DNA from: JBAVQS01 sp049694275
Lineage (GTDB): Bacteria > Chloroflexota > Anaerolineae > UBA4142 > SHND01
Assembly: GCA_049694275.1 (NCBI GenBank)
Contig: JBAVQS010000404.1
Location: 1 to 42,670, forward strand
DNA: 42,670 nt
Direction of reading: 5' to 3'
Shown here: positions 17,549 to 25,034 of the stretch, in pieces
Layout: each line of letters opens with the position of its first letter
How positions within the stretch are numbered: the stretch's first letter is position 1
Notes under the pieces: model-generated
Told to the model about the DNA's origin: nothing
Database searches by the model: none
The model's input: the letters and a program-made list of their open reading frames with translations, nothing else
Program-made: the position numbers and the translations under genes

Positions 17549-18640
17549 ATGGTACATGAAGTGACATTGATTCGCGGCGATGGCACCGGCCCCGAGCTGA
17601 TCGAGGCAGCGCGCCGCGTGCTCGAAGCGACGGGCGTCGAATTCAAATGGGACGTCGTCGATGCGGGCGTCGACATCATGGAAAAGTACGGGACGCCGCT
17701 CCCCGAAAACGTTCTGGAATCCATGCGGCGCACCCATATCGCCTTCAAGGCGCCCATTACCACCCCCATCGGCACCGGTTTCCGCAGCGTGAATGTCGCC
17801 TTCCGCAAAGAATTCGATCTCTATGCCAATGTGCGCCCGGCCAAGTCCTATCCCGGCGTCCGCAGCAAGTACAAGGATATTGACCTCATCCTTATCCGCG
17901 AGAACACGGAGGACCTTTATGCGGGCATTGAGTTTGAAGAGGGCCAGCCGGTGACCAAAGAACTCATCGAATGGATTCGCGCTCATGATCCCAAGGCCAA
18001 GATCTTTGACGATGCTGGGATCTCGATCAAGCCGATCTCGATTACCGGTTCGCGCCGCATTGTCAAGTTCGCGTTTGATTATGCCCGCAAGAATCACCGG
18101 AAAAAGGTCACGGCGGTTAGCAAGGCCAATATCATGAAATACACCGACGGTCTCTTTTTCGCAACTGCTCAGCAGGTGGCCAAAGAATACCCGGATATTG
18201 AATACCAGGAAATGCTGGTCGACAACATGTGCATGCAGCTCGTCCAAAAGCCGGAGCTGTATGATGTCTTGTGCTTGCCGAACCTCTACGGGGATATTCT
18301 GAGCGACCTCTGCGCCGGTCTCGTCGGTGGCCTGGGCGTCGCCCCCGGCGCCAACATTGGCGACAACGGCGCCATGTTCGAAGCCGTTCATGGGTCCGCA
18401 CCCAAGTACAAAGGGCAGAATAAGGTCAATCCGACCGCGGTCATTCTTGGCGGCATGTTGATGCTGCGCTATCTAAACGAAGAAACGGCGGCCGAGCGCC
18501 TCGAAAAGGCAGCCGCCGCAGTGATTGCGGATGGCAAAGATGTCACCTATGACATGAAGGCTGACCGCAATGACCCGACAGCGGTTGGCACAAGCCAAAT
18601 GGCTGACGCCATCATCCGCAAGCTCGAAGAGATAAAATAA
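17549..18640 (+). CDS. icd: Isocitrate/isopropylmalate dehydrogenase family protein, probable isocitrate dehydrogenase
   Basis: Beta-decarboxylating dehydrogenase of 363 residues. It has the family signatures LIRGDGTGPEL, the substrate loop RPAKSYPGVRSKYKDIDLILIRENTEDLYAGIE, the catalytic Lys/Tyr region, the metal-binding NLYGDILSDLCAGLVGGLG and the nucleotide loop GSAPKYKGQNKVNPTA. The RENTEDLYAG segment with its nearby acidic residues and absence of the leucine-type loop favour isocitrate over 3-isopropylmalate. The length is that of NAD-type enzymes. The start has CAGGAGA upstream. The neighbours citrate synthase and malate dehydrogenase support a TCA role; homoisocitrate dehydrogenase is the main alternative. 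Confidence 0.9.
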   Translation: MVHEVTLIRGDGTGPELIEAARRVLEATGVEFKWDVVDAGVDIMEKYGTPLPENVLESMRRTHIAFKAPITTPIGTGFRSVNVAFRKEFDLYANVRPAKSYPGVRSKYKDIDLILIRENTEDLYAGIEFEEGQPVTKELIEWIRAHDPKAKIFDDAGISIKPISITGSRRIVKFAFDYARKNHRKKVTAVSKANIMKYTDGLFFATAQQVAKEYPDIEYQEMLVDNMCMQLVQKPELYDVLCLPNLYGDILSDLCAGLVGGLGVAPGANIGDNGAMFEAVHGSAPKYKGQNKVNPTAVILGGMLMLRYLNEETAAERLEKAAAAVIADGKDVTYDMKADRNDPTAVGTSQMADAIIRKLEEIK

Positions 18641-18654
18641 ACGACGATGAACAG

Positions 18655-18681
18655 GAGCGGGTCGAAATGGCCCGCTCTTTT
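18655..18681 (+). terminator. Terminator after isocitrate dehydrogenase
   Basis: Stem GAGCGGG (18655-18661) with CCCGCTC (18671-18677), 9-base loop, then TTTT. Confidence 0.85.
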
Positions 18682-18760
18682 GCTTGCGCCAGAATATCGG
18701 AACTGGATGGCTGGTCTTGTCGTCTATCTAGTGTAGACCTGTACAAGGAGGTAGGGAATT

Positions 18761-19702
18761 ATGCTTGGACTCAAAAGCCTCAAATGGCTCATTCCGACTC
18801 TGGTCGTGGTGGCGCTCGTGGTCTTTGTCCTTACCGCGCCGGCCGCTCTCGCATCCAGTATTAGCGTCACTCCGAATCCTGCCTGGCTTGGCTATCCTTT
18901 CTGGGTGACTGCCGATGGATTTCATCCCTATGAAATAGTCTCAACCTGGGTTAGCCGTCCCGATGGAGTTGCTGTGGGAACCGGGCAGACGATTGCCGAC
19001 GAGACGGGGACGGTCGAGTTTAACTTTACCTTGCCGTACACCTGGCCGCAGGGCTCGTATCGCGCCGTCGCACGTGGCAAATCGGGCCTGGAACTCTATT
19101 CCGATTTTTGGGTCAATGGTCCAACCCTGTCCACCGTTACGCCGACTCCGACGCCATCCCCGGCGCAATATCTGGGCGATATGGAGGGCCGGACTTTTAT
19201 CTATAGTGGAACGGGTTATCAGCCGGGCGAGTTGGTCTGGGTATGGTACACCAATCCCTCTGGCGCTAATATCTTTTACAGTAAGGTGTATGCCGATGCC
19301 TGGGGCAATGTCTGGTTCCCGATTACGCTCGGCGCCGACTGGCCTTTTGGTGTTTATCACTTTGCTTCCAAGGGGCTGACCTCCAAGCACACGACTAATA
19401 TGGAGATGGGCTACTTTGACGGCCAAGTCACTGGGGTGCGTGCCAGCGATCCGGTCCTGGGGTTGCCATTCGTCGTTAACTTTACCGGTTCCGGTTTCAA
19501 ACCGGGCGAACAGGTCAGGATGTGGGTCAGTCTGCCCGGGGGCGGAGCGCGCGCACTGCCCCAGACCGCCGCAGATGCGAACGGCGATGTCAACTTTACC
19601 TATGTCGTCATGCCCGGCATGCCTGCAGGTACTTATCGCATCGTTGCCTGGGGCGTATCCAGTCATCATCAAGATTACACAGATTATGACTATAGCGGTT
19701 AG
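18761..19702 (+). CDS. Secreted protein with three Ig-like repeats
   Basis: 313 residues with a signal peptide (1-31, cleavage near ALA-SS). Three homologous beta domains follow (about 33-120, 130-215 and 218-305), each with the pattern GFxPGExVxxWxxxPxG...A-D-xxGxVxFxxTL/P...WPxGxYxxVAxG, as in YQPGELVWVWYTNPSG and FKPGEQVRMWVSLPGG. A TPTPTPSP linker separates domains one and two. No enzyme motif is seen and the C-terminus is short and acidic (DYTDYDYSG), so it is probably a surface or adhesive protein. The ribosome site AAGGAGG is strong. I do not recognise a named family, though similar repeats occur in Chloroflexota secreted proteins. Confidence 0.8.
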   Translation: MLGLKSLKWLIPTLVVVALVVFVLTAPAALASSISVTPNPAWLGYPFWVTADGFHPYEIVSTWVSRPDGVAVGTGQTIADETGTVEFNFTLPYTWPQGSYRAVARGKSGLELYSDFWVNGPTLSTVTPTPTPSPAQYLGDMEGRTFIYSGTGYQPGELVWVWYTNPSGANIFYSKVYADAWGNVWFPITLGADWPFGVYHFASKGLTSKHTTNMEMGYFDGQVTGVRASDPVLGLPFVVNFTGSGFKPGEQVRMWVSLPGGGARALPQTAADANGDVNFTYVVMPGMPAGTYRIVAWGVSSHHQDYTDYDYSG

Positions 19703-19743
19703 CATCTAATCGCACGGTTTCTCGGTTCGGGGTTGGGCAATTG

Positions 19744-19769
19744 GGGGCGCCGGTTCGAACGGGCGCCCC
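19744..19769 (+). terminator. Hairpin after the Ig-repeat gene, possible terminator
   Basis: Stem GGGGCGCC (19744-19751) with GGCGCCCC (19762-19769), 10-base loop, followed by a weak T-rich stretch. Confidence 0.5.
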
Positions 19770-19788
19770 GCTCAATTTTACCAATCGT

Positions 19789-19817
19789 TTGACCAGGCTT
19801 CTCTTTTTAGATACAAT
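19789..19817 (+). promoter_or_regulatory. Promoter of the thiS-like/ttuA operon, probably leaderless
   Basis: TTGACC at 19789-19794, 17-base spacer, TACAAT at 19812-19817. The ATG comes 9 bases later (19827), so transcription should start at or within 2-3 bases of it. No ribosome site is present. Confidence 0.75.
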
Positions 19818-19826
19818 GGCTTTCCA

Positions 19827-20024
19827 ATGATACAACTCGTCTATCGCAACAAAAAATACGAATCCAAGCCCAATATCGCTGTGCGCGATGCCCTCAAAAA
19901 AATCGGCATCGAGCCCGAGGGCGTTCTCGTCGTCGTCAACGGAAAATTGACCACCGACGATATCCTTCTCAAGGAGGGCGACGAAGTCAAGCTGGTCGCC
20001 GTGGTCTCTGGAGGCATGGACTGA
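19827..20024 (+). CDS. ThiS/MoaD-like sulfur carrier (TtuB-like)
   Basis: 65-residue ubiquitin-like protein: a beta-grasp pattern (MIQLVYRNKKYES, AVRDALKKIGI, VLVVVNGKLTTDD, LKEGDEVKLVAVVSGG) ending in GG followed by MD. Such carriers are activated as a thiocarboxylate on the terminal glycine and donate sulfur. The next gene, overlapping by one base (TGATG), encodes a TtuA-type tRNA thiolase, so the likely role is as its sulfur donor. The two residues after GG are unusual for a carrier and may need trimming. A leaderless promoter sits directly upstream. Confidence 0.88.
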   Translation: MIQLVYRNKKYESKPNIAVRDALKKIGIEPEGVLVVVNGKLTTDDILLKEGDEVKLVAVVSGGMD

Positions 20025-21055
20025 TGCGCTGTCGCAAGTGTAGCGATCCGGCCGTCATCAATATGCGTCACCACAAACTGGCCTTGTGCGGCCAGCACTA
20101 TGCCGAGTGGTTTGTCGCGCAGACCGAGCGGTCAATCGACCGGTACAAGATGTTTACACACGACGACCGGATTCTGGTTGCCGTCAGCGGAGGGAAGGAT
20201 TCGCTCGGCCTCTGGGATGTGCTCGTGCAGCTCGGCTATCATGCCGATGGTCTCTACATTGGGCTGGGCATCGACGGCAATGTCAATTATTCCGATCAAT
20301 CGCTGGACAAGGCGCGTGCCTTTGCAGAGAAGGTTCCCAACACGACGCTTCATGTGGTTGATGTTGAAAAGAACTATGGCAAGTCCATTCCGGTCATCTC
20401 GCGCGAGAAAACGCGGGGCCAGGGCAAGCCGTGCTCGGCGTGTGGCCTGACCAAACGCTATGTCATGAATCGCCTCGCTGCCGAGCGAGGATATAACGTG
20501 CTGGCGACGGGGCACAACCTGGACGACGAGGCGGCGGTTTTGATGCAGAATACTTTGCATTGGCAGGTGGGCTATCTCGCGCGCCAGTCGCCTGTTCTTC
20601 CCGCCAGCGAGGAGGGGTTTGCCAAAAAGGTCAAGCCGTTCTGCCGCTTTTACGAGCGCGAGACGGCCACGTTCGCTGTCGTGCGCGGCATCGACTATAT
20701 CTACGACGAATGCCCGCACGCTGTCGGGAACCTTACCAATTTTTACAAAACCTTGCTCAACCAGCTCGAGACCGAATCGCCTGGCGCCAAACTCCAGTTC
20801 TATCTCCAGTTCCTCAAGGCGCGTGAGCAGGGCGCATTCAAGGACTTTAACGAGACGGTCGAGCTGCACGCCTGCGAGGTATGCGGCCAGCCGACAACCG
20901 CGCCCGGTCGCTGCGCTTTTTGCCGCATGTGGGATATAGAGTCACAAGAGCAAGCGGTCCTCACCGCCGACCAGATCCTTGTCCATTCGACCGAATCAGA
21001 GGATGACGATATCGAAACCCGCGTCGCAGGCTCTATCGATATTTCTGGTCTGTAG
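20024..21055 (+). CDS. ttuA: TtuA-family tRNA 2-thiolation enzyme (tRNA-5-methyluridine 54 2-sulfurtransferase-like)
   Basis: 343-residue PP-loop ATPase that adenylates a tRNA uridine and replaces its 2-oxygen with sulfur. N-terminal zinc ligands C3, C6, C22 and H25; PP-loop SGGKDS at 55-60; the three cysteines expected to hold the [4Fe-4S] cluster at C137, C140 (CSAC) and C230 (DECPH); ATGHNLDDEA adenylation motif; C-terminal zinc knuckle CEVCGQP...CAFC. In TtuA the product is s2T at position 54, a thermal stabiliser of tRNA; the related Ncs6/CTU1 group acts at position 34. The overlap with a sulfur-carrier gene fits the TtuA-TtuB pair. Note that the one tRNA in this window has C at position 55 but retains T54. 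Confidence 0.92.
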   Translation: MRCRKCSDPAVINMRHHKLALCGQHYAEWFVAQTERSIDRYKMFTHDDRILVAVSGGKDSLGLWDVLVQLGYHADGLYIGLGIDGNVNYSDQSLDKARAFAEKVPNTTLHVVDVEKNYGKSIPVISREKTRGQGKPCSACGLTKRYVMNRLAAERGYNVLATGHNLDDEAAVLMQNTLHWQVGYLARQSPVLPASEEGFAKKVKPFCRFYERETATFAVVRGIDYIYDECPHAVGNLTNFYKTLLNQLETESPGAKLQFYLQFLKAREQGAFKDFNETVELHACEVCGQPTTAPGRCAFCRMWDIESQEQAVLTADQILVHSTESEDDDIETRVAGSIDISGL

Positions 21056-21102
21056 GATGAGAAACTCAACAAGCCGTTCGTGCTTGCCCGATTATCCACT
21101 CG

Positions 21103-22710
21103 ATGTCTCTAGATCCCACTACTGAAATCGAACCCGTTCCGCCCGAGCCCTCCGTTTCCGTGACGACCGGCGGCGTGGTCCGAGCGGCTGCCATTATCTC
21201 TCTCGGCAATGTCCTCTCCCGTGTGCTGGGCCTCGCCCGTGAAACGGTGATTGCCGACCTGTTTGGCGCAAGTGGCTATGTGAGCATCTTTCGCGTTGCT
21301 GCTACCATCATCCAAACGCTGTATGATTTTCTCGTCGGCGGGATGGTCAGTGCGGCTCTCGTGCCGGTCCTCAGCGAGTATGCCGACCGTCGCGAGGAGC
21401 TGTGGCGGCTGGCGAGCGTCGTGTTTAGCGTGCTCGCCTTTTTCCTGGCGCTCGCCGTCCTTGTGCTTGAACTGTTTGCTCCGGAACTGGTATGGCTCCT
21501 CGGCTCGGGTTACGACCCGGCGTTGCAAGCGGCCGCCGTCCCGATGATCCGGCTCATCCTGCCGGCGGTGTTCTTTCTCGGCTTTGCCGGGCTGGTGACT
21601 GGACTTCTCTACTCGCTCAAGCGGTTTGCCTTTCCCGCGTTTACGACCTCCGCTTATAATGCGGCGATTATCATCGTCGCGCTACTCTTGACGCCGCAGC
21701 TGGGAATTCTTAGCCTGGTCGTCGGCATTCTCATCGGGGCCGCCTCGCAAGTCGTATTGCAATTGCCCGGTCTGCGCGATGTGCATATTCACCTGGCGCT
21801 CGATTTTCGCCACCCGGCGCTGCGCCAGATCCTCAAGCTCTATCTGCCGGTGGTGGCAGGCCTTGCCATCAGCACGGTGGGAGTATTCATTGACCGGAAC
21901 CTGGCCTCGCGCACGGGCAATCAATCGCTCGCCTGGATGCAAGATGCCACCGTCCTGATTCAATTTCCGCTTGGCCTGGTCGCTACCGCAATTTCGTTCG
22001 CTATTCTGCCCAATTTGAGCAGGGCGCTCGACGGACGCGAGTTTCGTTCCACACTGGGGTTTGGGCTCAAGTTGGTTCTGCTGCTTATTCTCCCCGCGGC
22101 CGCCGGTCTTGCCCTGCTCGCCATCCCGATTGTAGCGTTACTGTTCGAGCATGGCGCTTTTACGTCGGTAGATACGTCAAGAACTGCGCAGGCGCTCCAA
22201 CTCTATCTCATCGGATTGCCTTTTGCAGCCATTGATCAGCCCCTTGTGTTTGCCTTTTACGCCCGGAAAAACACGCTAGCGCCAAATCTCGTGGCAGTCG
22301 TCGGCGTTGGAGCTTATTTGGTCGTCGCGTTTGCGTTGATTCAGCCTTTCGGCATGCTCGGCCTGGTCCTCGCCAATTCTGCCCAACTCACCGTCCATGC
22401 CTTCGTTATGCTCTACCTTGTCCAAACGCGTCTGGGGGGGCTGGGGGAACTTAATTTGTCCCGTACACTGCTCAAGCTGTTGGCCGCGACTGCCTTGATG
22501 GGGGCTGCACTGTTTCTGGTTCTGCCGTTTATCCCAGCGGGGGAGGGCCTGGTCTACAAGTTGGCGCGAGTGTTCATTCCTGGAACCGCGGCGCTTGTGG
22601 TTTACCTGGTTGCCCTCAGGCTTTTCCGGGTTCAAGAGGCCGACCAATTGGTACGCGCTGTCTTGACCCGCGTTCGCGCTCGCCAGACCGCTTCTCCCGA
22701 GCGTGTCTAA
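21103..22710 (+). CDS. murJ: Lipid II flippase MurJ
   Basis: 535-residue MATE-superfamily membrane protein with about 14 transmembrane helices. The MurJ signature near the N-terminus is plain: ISLGNVLSRVLGLARETVIADLFG with the following RVAATIIQTLYDFLVGG. The central helices contain FIDRNLASR, the usual TM7-TM8 arginine region. It moves lipid II across the membrane for peptidoglycan synthesis. There is no ribosome site upstream; the start ATG at 21103 follows the ttuA stop by 47 bases. It is followed by a sortase gene with its own promoter. Confidence 0.95.
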   Translation: MSLDPTTEIEPVPPEPSVSVTTGGVVRAAAIISLGNVLSRVLGLARETVIADLFGASGYVSIFRVAATIIQTLYDFLVGGMVSAALVPVLSEYADRREELWRLASVVFSVLAFFLALAVLVLELFAPELVWLLGSGYDPALQAAAVPMIRLILPAVFFLGFAGLVTGLLYSLKRFAFPAFTTSAYNAAIIIVALLLTPQLGILSLVVGILIGAASQVVLQLPGLRDVHIHLALDFRHPALRQILKLYLPVVAGLAISTVGVFIDRNLASRTGNQSLAWMQDATVLIQFPLGLVATAISFAILPNLSRALDGREFRSTLGFGLKLVLLLILPAAAGLALLAIPIVALLFEHGAFTSVDTSRTAQALQLYLIGLPFAAIDQPLVFAFYARKNTLAPNLVAVVGVGAYLVVAFALIQPFGMLGLVLANSAQLTVHAFVMLYLVQTRLGGLGELNLSRTLLKLLAATALMGAALFLVLPFIPAGEGLVYKLARVFIPGTAALVVYLVALRLFRVQEADQLVRAVLTRVRARQTASPERV

Positions 22711-22773
22711 TCGGCCTGTACCATTTTGCTATTCTGCGGTGGGTGGCCTTGGGGCAGCAGGCAGTATGCGATT

Positions 22774-22802
22774 TTGCACTTGTACTCCCCTCGCGGTATA
22801 AT
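22774..22802 (+). promoter_or_regulatory. Promoter of the sortase gene, probably leaderless
   Basis: TTGCAC at 22774-22779, 17-base spacer, TATAAT at 22797-22802. The ATG is 8 bases later at 22811 and no ribosome site is seen. Confidence 0.78.
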
Positions 22803-22810
22803 CTGTTCCT

Positions 22811-23692
22811 ATGAGTGACGACCGCCGCGTTGACGAGTTGTCTCTCGACGAGCTCGAAGAGATCGTAGAGGAACGGCGCCGGATTGAGCGCGCCCGGCAG
22901 TTTGCCCACAGCAATCCGGATGCTCGTTTTCGCCCGCTCACGGTCGCGCCGGTGGAGCCCGCGCCCAAAAGGCGGCGTCGTGTTCGCCCACGGAACTGGC
23001 GTGATGCGGTTCTCCTCGCCGTCGAGATTGCGGCGGTCCTGGGTTTGATTGCGATCATTGTCAACTCGCTTGGCGCATTGCAGACATTGAATAGCGCCGT
23101 TGTGCAGGCGCAACAAGCGGTGGTTGCTCCGACGGCTCAGGCGACAACGGGGGCGCAAGGGGAATTACCCGGCGCTTCTTTTCCGCCTGCAAATGCCAGC
23201 CAGAATGAATTGCCCGGCTCATCCTTTCCACCCGAAGCGTTACCGGTTGCGTTAGGAGTAAATGTCGAGAGCGTGCCGGCCCTTCCGCCGCCGACTCCCG
23301 GGCCACAATCGCCCACCCGGATCGTTATCAAAAAGCTCGGGATCGATTGGCCGATTGTCGAGGGGGATAGCTGGGACGAGCTCCAGCGCGGTGTCGGGCA
23401 TCATGTCGGATCTGCTAACCCGGGTGAGCGTGGAAATATGGTTCTCTCCGGACACGACGACGTCTTTGGCGAAGTGTTCCGTGAGATCGACCAGCTCAAG
23501 AATGGCGACGAGATTGTCGTCTATTCGGGGGGGCATGCTTTTCGTTATGCGGTTCGGGCCCAGCGCGTCGTTTCGCCATCCGAGCTGTCTGTGCTTACTC
23601 CGACCCGCGAACCGATTGTGACGCTTATTACCTGTACGCCCTATCGCGTGGACAGCATGCGCCTGGTCGTTATTGGTCAACTGGTTCCGTGA
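22811..23692 (+). CDS. Sortase (class D/E-like)
   Basis: 293-residue membrane-anchored transpeptidase. A charged cytoplasmic N-terminus (1-70) is followed by one transmembrane helix (about 74-93), a Gln/Pro-rich extracytoplasmic linker with two copies of ELPGxSFPP (about 117-140), and the sortase beta-barrel from TRIVIKKLGIDWPIVEG. Catalytic residues: H215 in LSGHDD, C275 in TLITCTPY and R284 in SMRLVVIG. Sortases attach secreted proteins with a C-terminal sorting signal to the cell wall. None of the secreted proteins in this window ends with a recognisable LPxTG-type signal, so substrates are elsewhere or the enzyme is atypical. Confidence 0.93.
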   Translation: MSDDRRVDELSLDELEEIVEERRRIERARQFAHSNPDARFRPLTVAPVEPAPKRRRRVRPRNWRDAVLLAVEIAAVLGLIAIIVNSLGALQTLNSAVVQAQQAVVAPTAQATTGAQGELPGASFPPANASQNELPGSSFPPEALPVALGVNVESVPALPPPTPGPQSPTRIVIKKLGIDWPIVEGDSWDELQRGVGHHVGSANPGERGNMVLSGHDDVFGEVFREIDQLKNGDEIVVYSGGHAFRYAVRAQRVVSPSELSVLTPTREPIVTLITCTPYRVDSMRLVVIGQLVP

Positions 23693-23774
23693 CGCGTTTC
23701 TTTATTTCGATCTTAATGATCATTGTTTAGGAATTTCGGTATAATCTCTATTTTTACAAGGAGAATTTTCGTTC

Positions 23775-24107
23775 ATGCCAAAGAAAACTCGCAAAGCCAA
23801 GATTCGCGCTTCGCAGCGGGCTATTCCAAGCGGCGCTTATGCGCCGGCGCCTACTACGACGGGGCCTTCGGATGAGGAATTTACCACGGCCACATCCGCC
23901 GCCTCCGTTCGCACGGCGCCGGCGATGAGTCGTGCTACCGCGCCTGCGAGTGCACGCGCGGTCTCGCCTGTCAGCGTTGATTACAGCTATGTTTTCCGCG
24001 ATTTGCGCCGCATCGCCATTCTGGCCGCGGTCTTTTTTGCGCTCATGTTCGTTCTCTATTTCATTGTCGAGTACCTCCACATTCCGATTATTCCTGGCAT
24101 CCTCTAG
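23775..24107 (+). CDS. Small single-span membrane protein, unknown
   Basis: 110 residues. A basic N-terminus (MPKKTRKAKIRAS), then a Thr/Ala/Pro-rich disordered stretch (about 15-70) and one transmembrane helix (about 80-103, IAILAAVFFALMFVLYFIVEYL). The ribosome site AAGGAGA supports the start. It lies 82 bases after the sortase and is followed by a strong terminator. No family recognised. Confidence 0.75.
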   Translation: MPKKTRKAKIRASQRAIPSGAYAPAPTTTGPSDEEFTTATSAASVRTAPAMSRATAPASARAVSPVSVDYSYVFRDLRRIAILAAVFFALMFVLYFIVEYLHIPIIPGIL

Positions 24108-24121
24108 CCCGCGGAAGAAGC

Positions 24122-24164
24122 AAAGGGGGGATAGGAACGGATTTTCCGTTCCTATCCCCCCTTT
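24122..24164. terminator. Strong bidirectional terminator
   Basis: Perfect 16-bp stem (24125-24140 with 24146-24161) with loop ATTTT, AAA before and TTT after. It serves the + strand membrane protein and the converging minus-strand operon that ends at 24182. Confidence 0.93.
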
Positions 24165-24181
24165 ATTATGCTCTGCTGCGC

Positions 24182-25021
24182 TTAGGCTCTGGGGTCGCGG
24201 GTGGGCGCAAGAGTTCCATGCGGCGCCGGGCGTGCGATTGCCGGACGTGGCGCCGTGCGGAGATGAGGTACACTAAACTCGAGCATGAGATGGAGCAATG
24301 CCATGAGCCAGATGTTGCGGGTAAATACGAACCCAACCGTATTGATGATGGCCTGGCTCGCGCTCCACAAGGTCACCTCGCTTTCACCTATATTGGCGAC
24401 ATGCCGTCTGACCCGTGGATCGGACCATGCTTCGACGGCAACCAACCCAATCCCGATACAGGCGCCCCAGTATATAGCGATGTCATCTTGCAGCAGGTTC
24501 GTCAGAATCAGAATGCAGGCTGCGCGATAAAACGCCCAGTGCGCCTGCATATAAACGATTTCCACAATCCGGCGCGCCCAACTTGTGACCTCGCTGCTCA
24601 ACTTGGGCGGGACATCAGAGGTCGTTTTCAAGTAGGGGACCCAGACGAACATGAGGAGGCTCCATGTGGCCAGGGTCAACACAATCTCCCAGCGCAGGCC
24701 ATCGGCCCAGTCGAGATAGGCCAGCCCAAGGGCGCGCAAGTTCACCCAACCGAGCATGAGCGCGGCAAATGGCGTGACCACATAATAGACGAGGCGAACC
24801 AATTCGTACCCGATTCGGGTGGGGCGGGAGCTGACCAGCCGGTTAACCCGTTCGGCCAATTGCCCGGCGGGGAGGCCGCGGTAATACCAGGCAAGATTGG
24901 CGGCAATCGCATAAAGGAGGAACGACCCCAACAGCAACAGAGCGACCAGCAACCGTGGGTCGCCGCGTGACCAGGCGCGCAGCAGTTCGTCGACAAGTTG
25001 TTGTAGCAGGTCCAGGCGCAT
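24182..25021 (-). CDS. Multi-pass membrane protein linked to a histidine kinase
   Basis: 279 residues with about 5-6 transmembrane segments; the first hydrophobic block is LLVALLLLGSFLLYAIAANLAWYY. The C-terminus is Pro/Arg-rich and cytoplasmic-looking. The ATG at 25021 is preferred (13 bases after the kinase stop, GGGAG ribosome site); the longer frame from 25054 would overlap the kinase. It is cotranscribed with the kinase and may be its signal input or target, which is inferred from position only. No family recognised. Confidence 0.75.
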   Translation of the reverse strand: MRLDLLQQLVDELLRAWSRGDPRLLVALLLLGSFLLYAIAANLAWYYRGLPAGQLAERVNRLVSSRPTRIGYELVRLVYYVVTPFAALMLGWVNLRALGLAYLDWADGLRWEIVLTLATWSLLMFVWVPYLKTTSDVPPKLSSEVTSWARRIVEIVYMQAHWAFYRAACILILTNLLQDDIAIYWGACIGIGLVAVEAWSDPRVRRHVANIGESEVTLWSASQAIINTVGFVFTRNIWLMALLHLMLEFSVPHLRTAPRPAIARPAPHGTLAPTRDPRA

Positions 25022-25034
25022 TACAACTCCCTGG

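Noticed and set aside
17534..18391. 285-codon minus-strand frame opposite isocitrate dehydrogenase
   Set aside because: Mirror of a conserved coding gene with biased composition.
23740..23745. TATAAT upstream of the small membrane protein gene as a promoter
   Set aside because: No -35 box at suitable spacing was found, so it is not listed as a promoter.
24218..24970. 250-codon + strand frame opposite the kinase-linked membrane protein
   Set aside because: No hydrophobic pattern or domain; the minus strand has a ribosome site and transmembrane helices.
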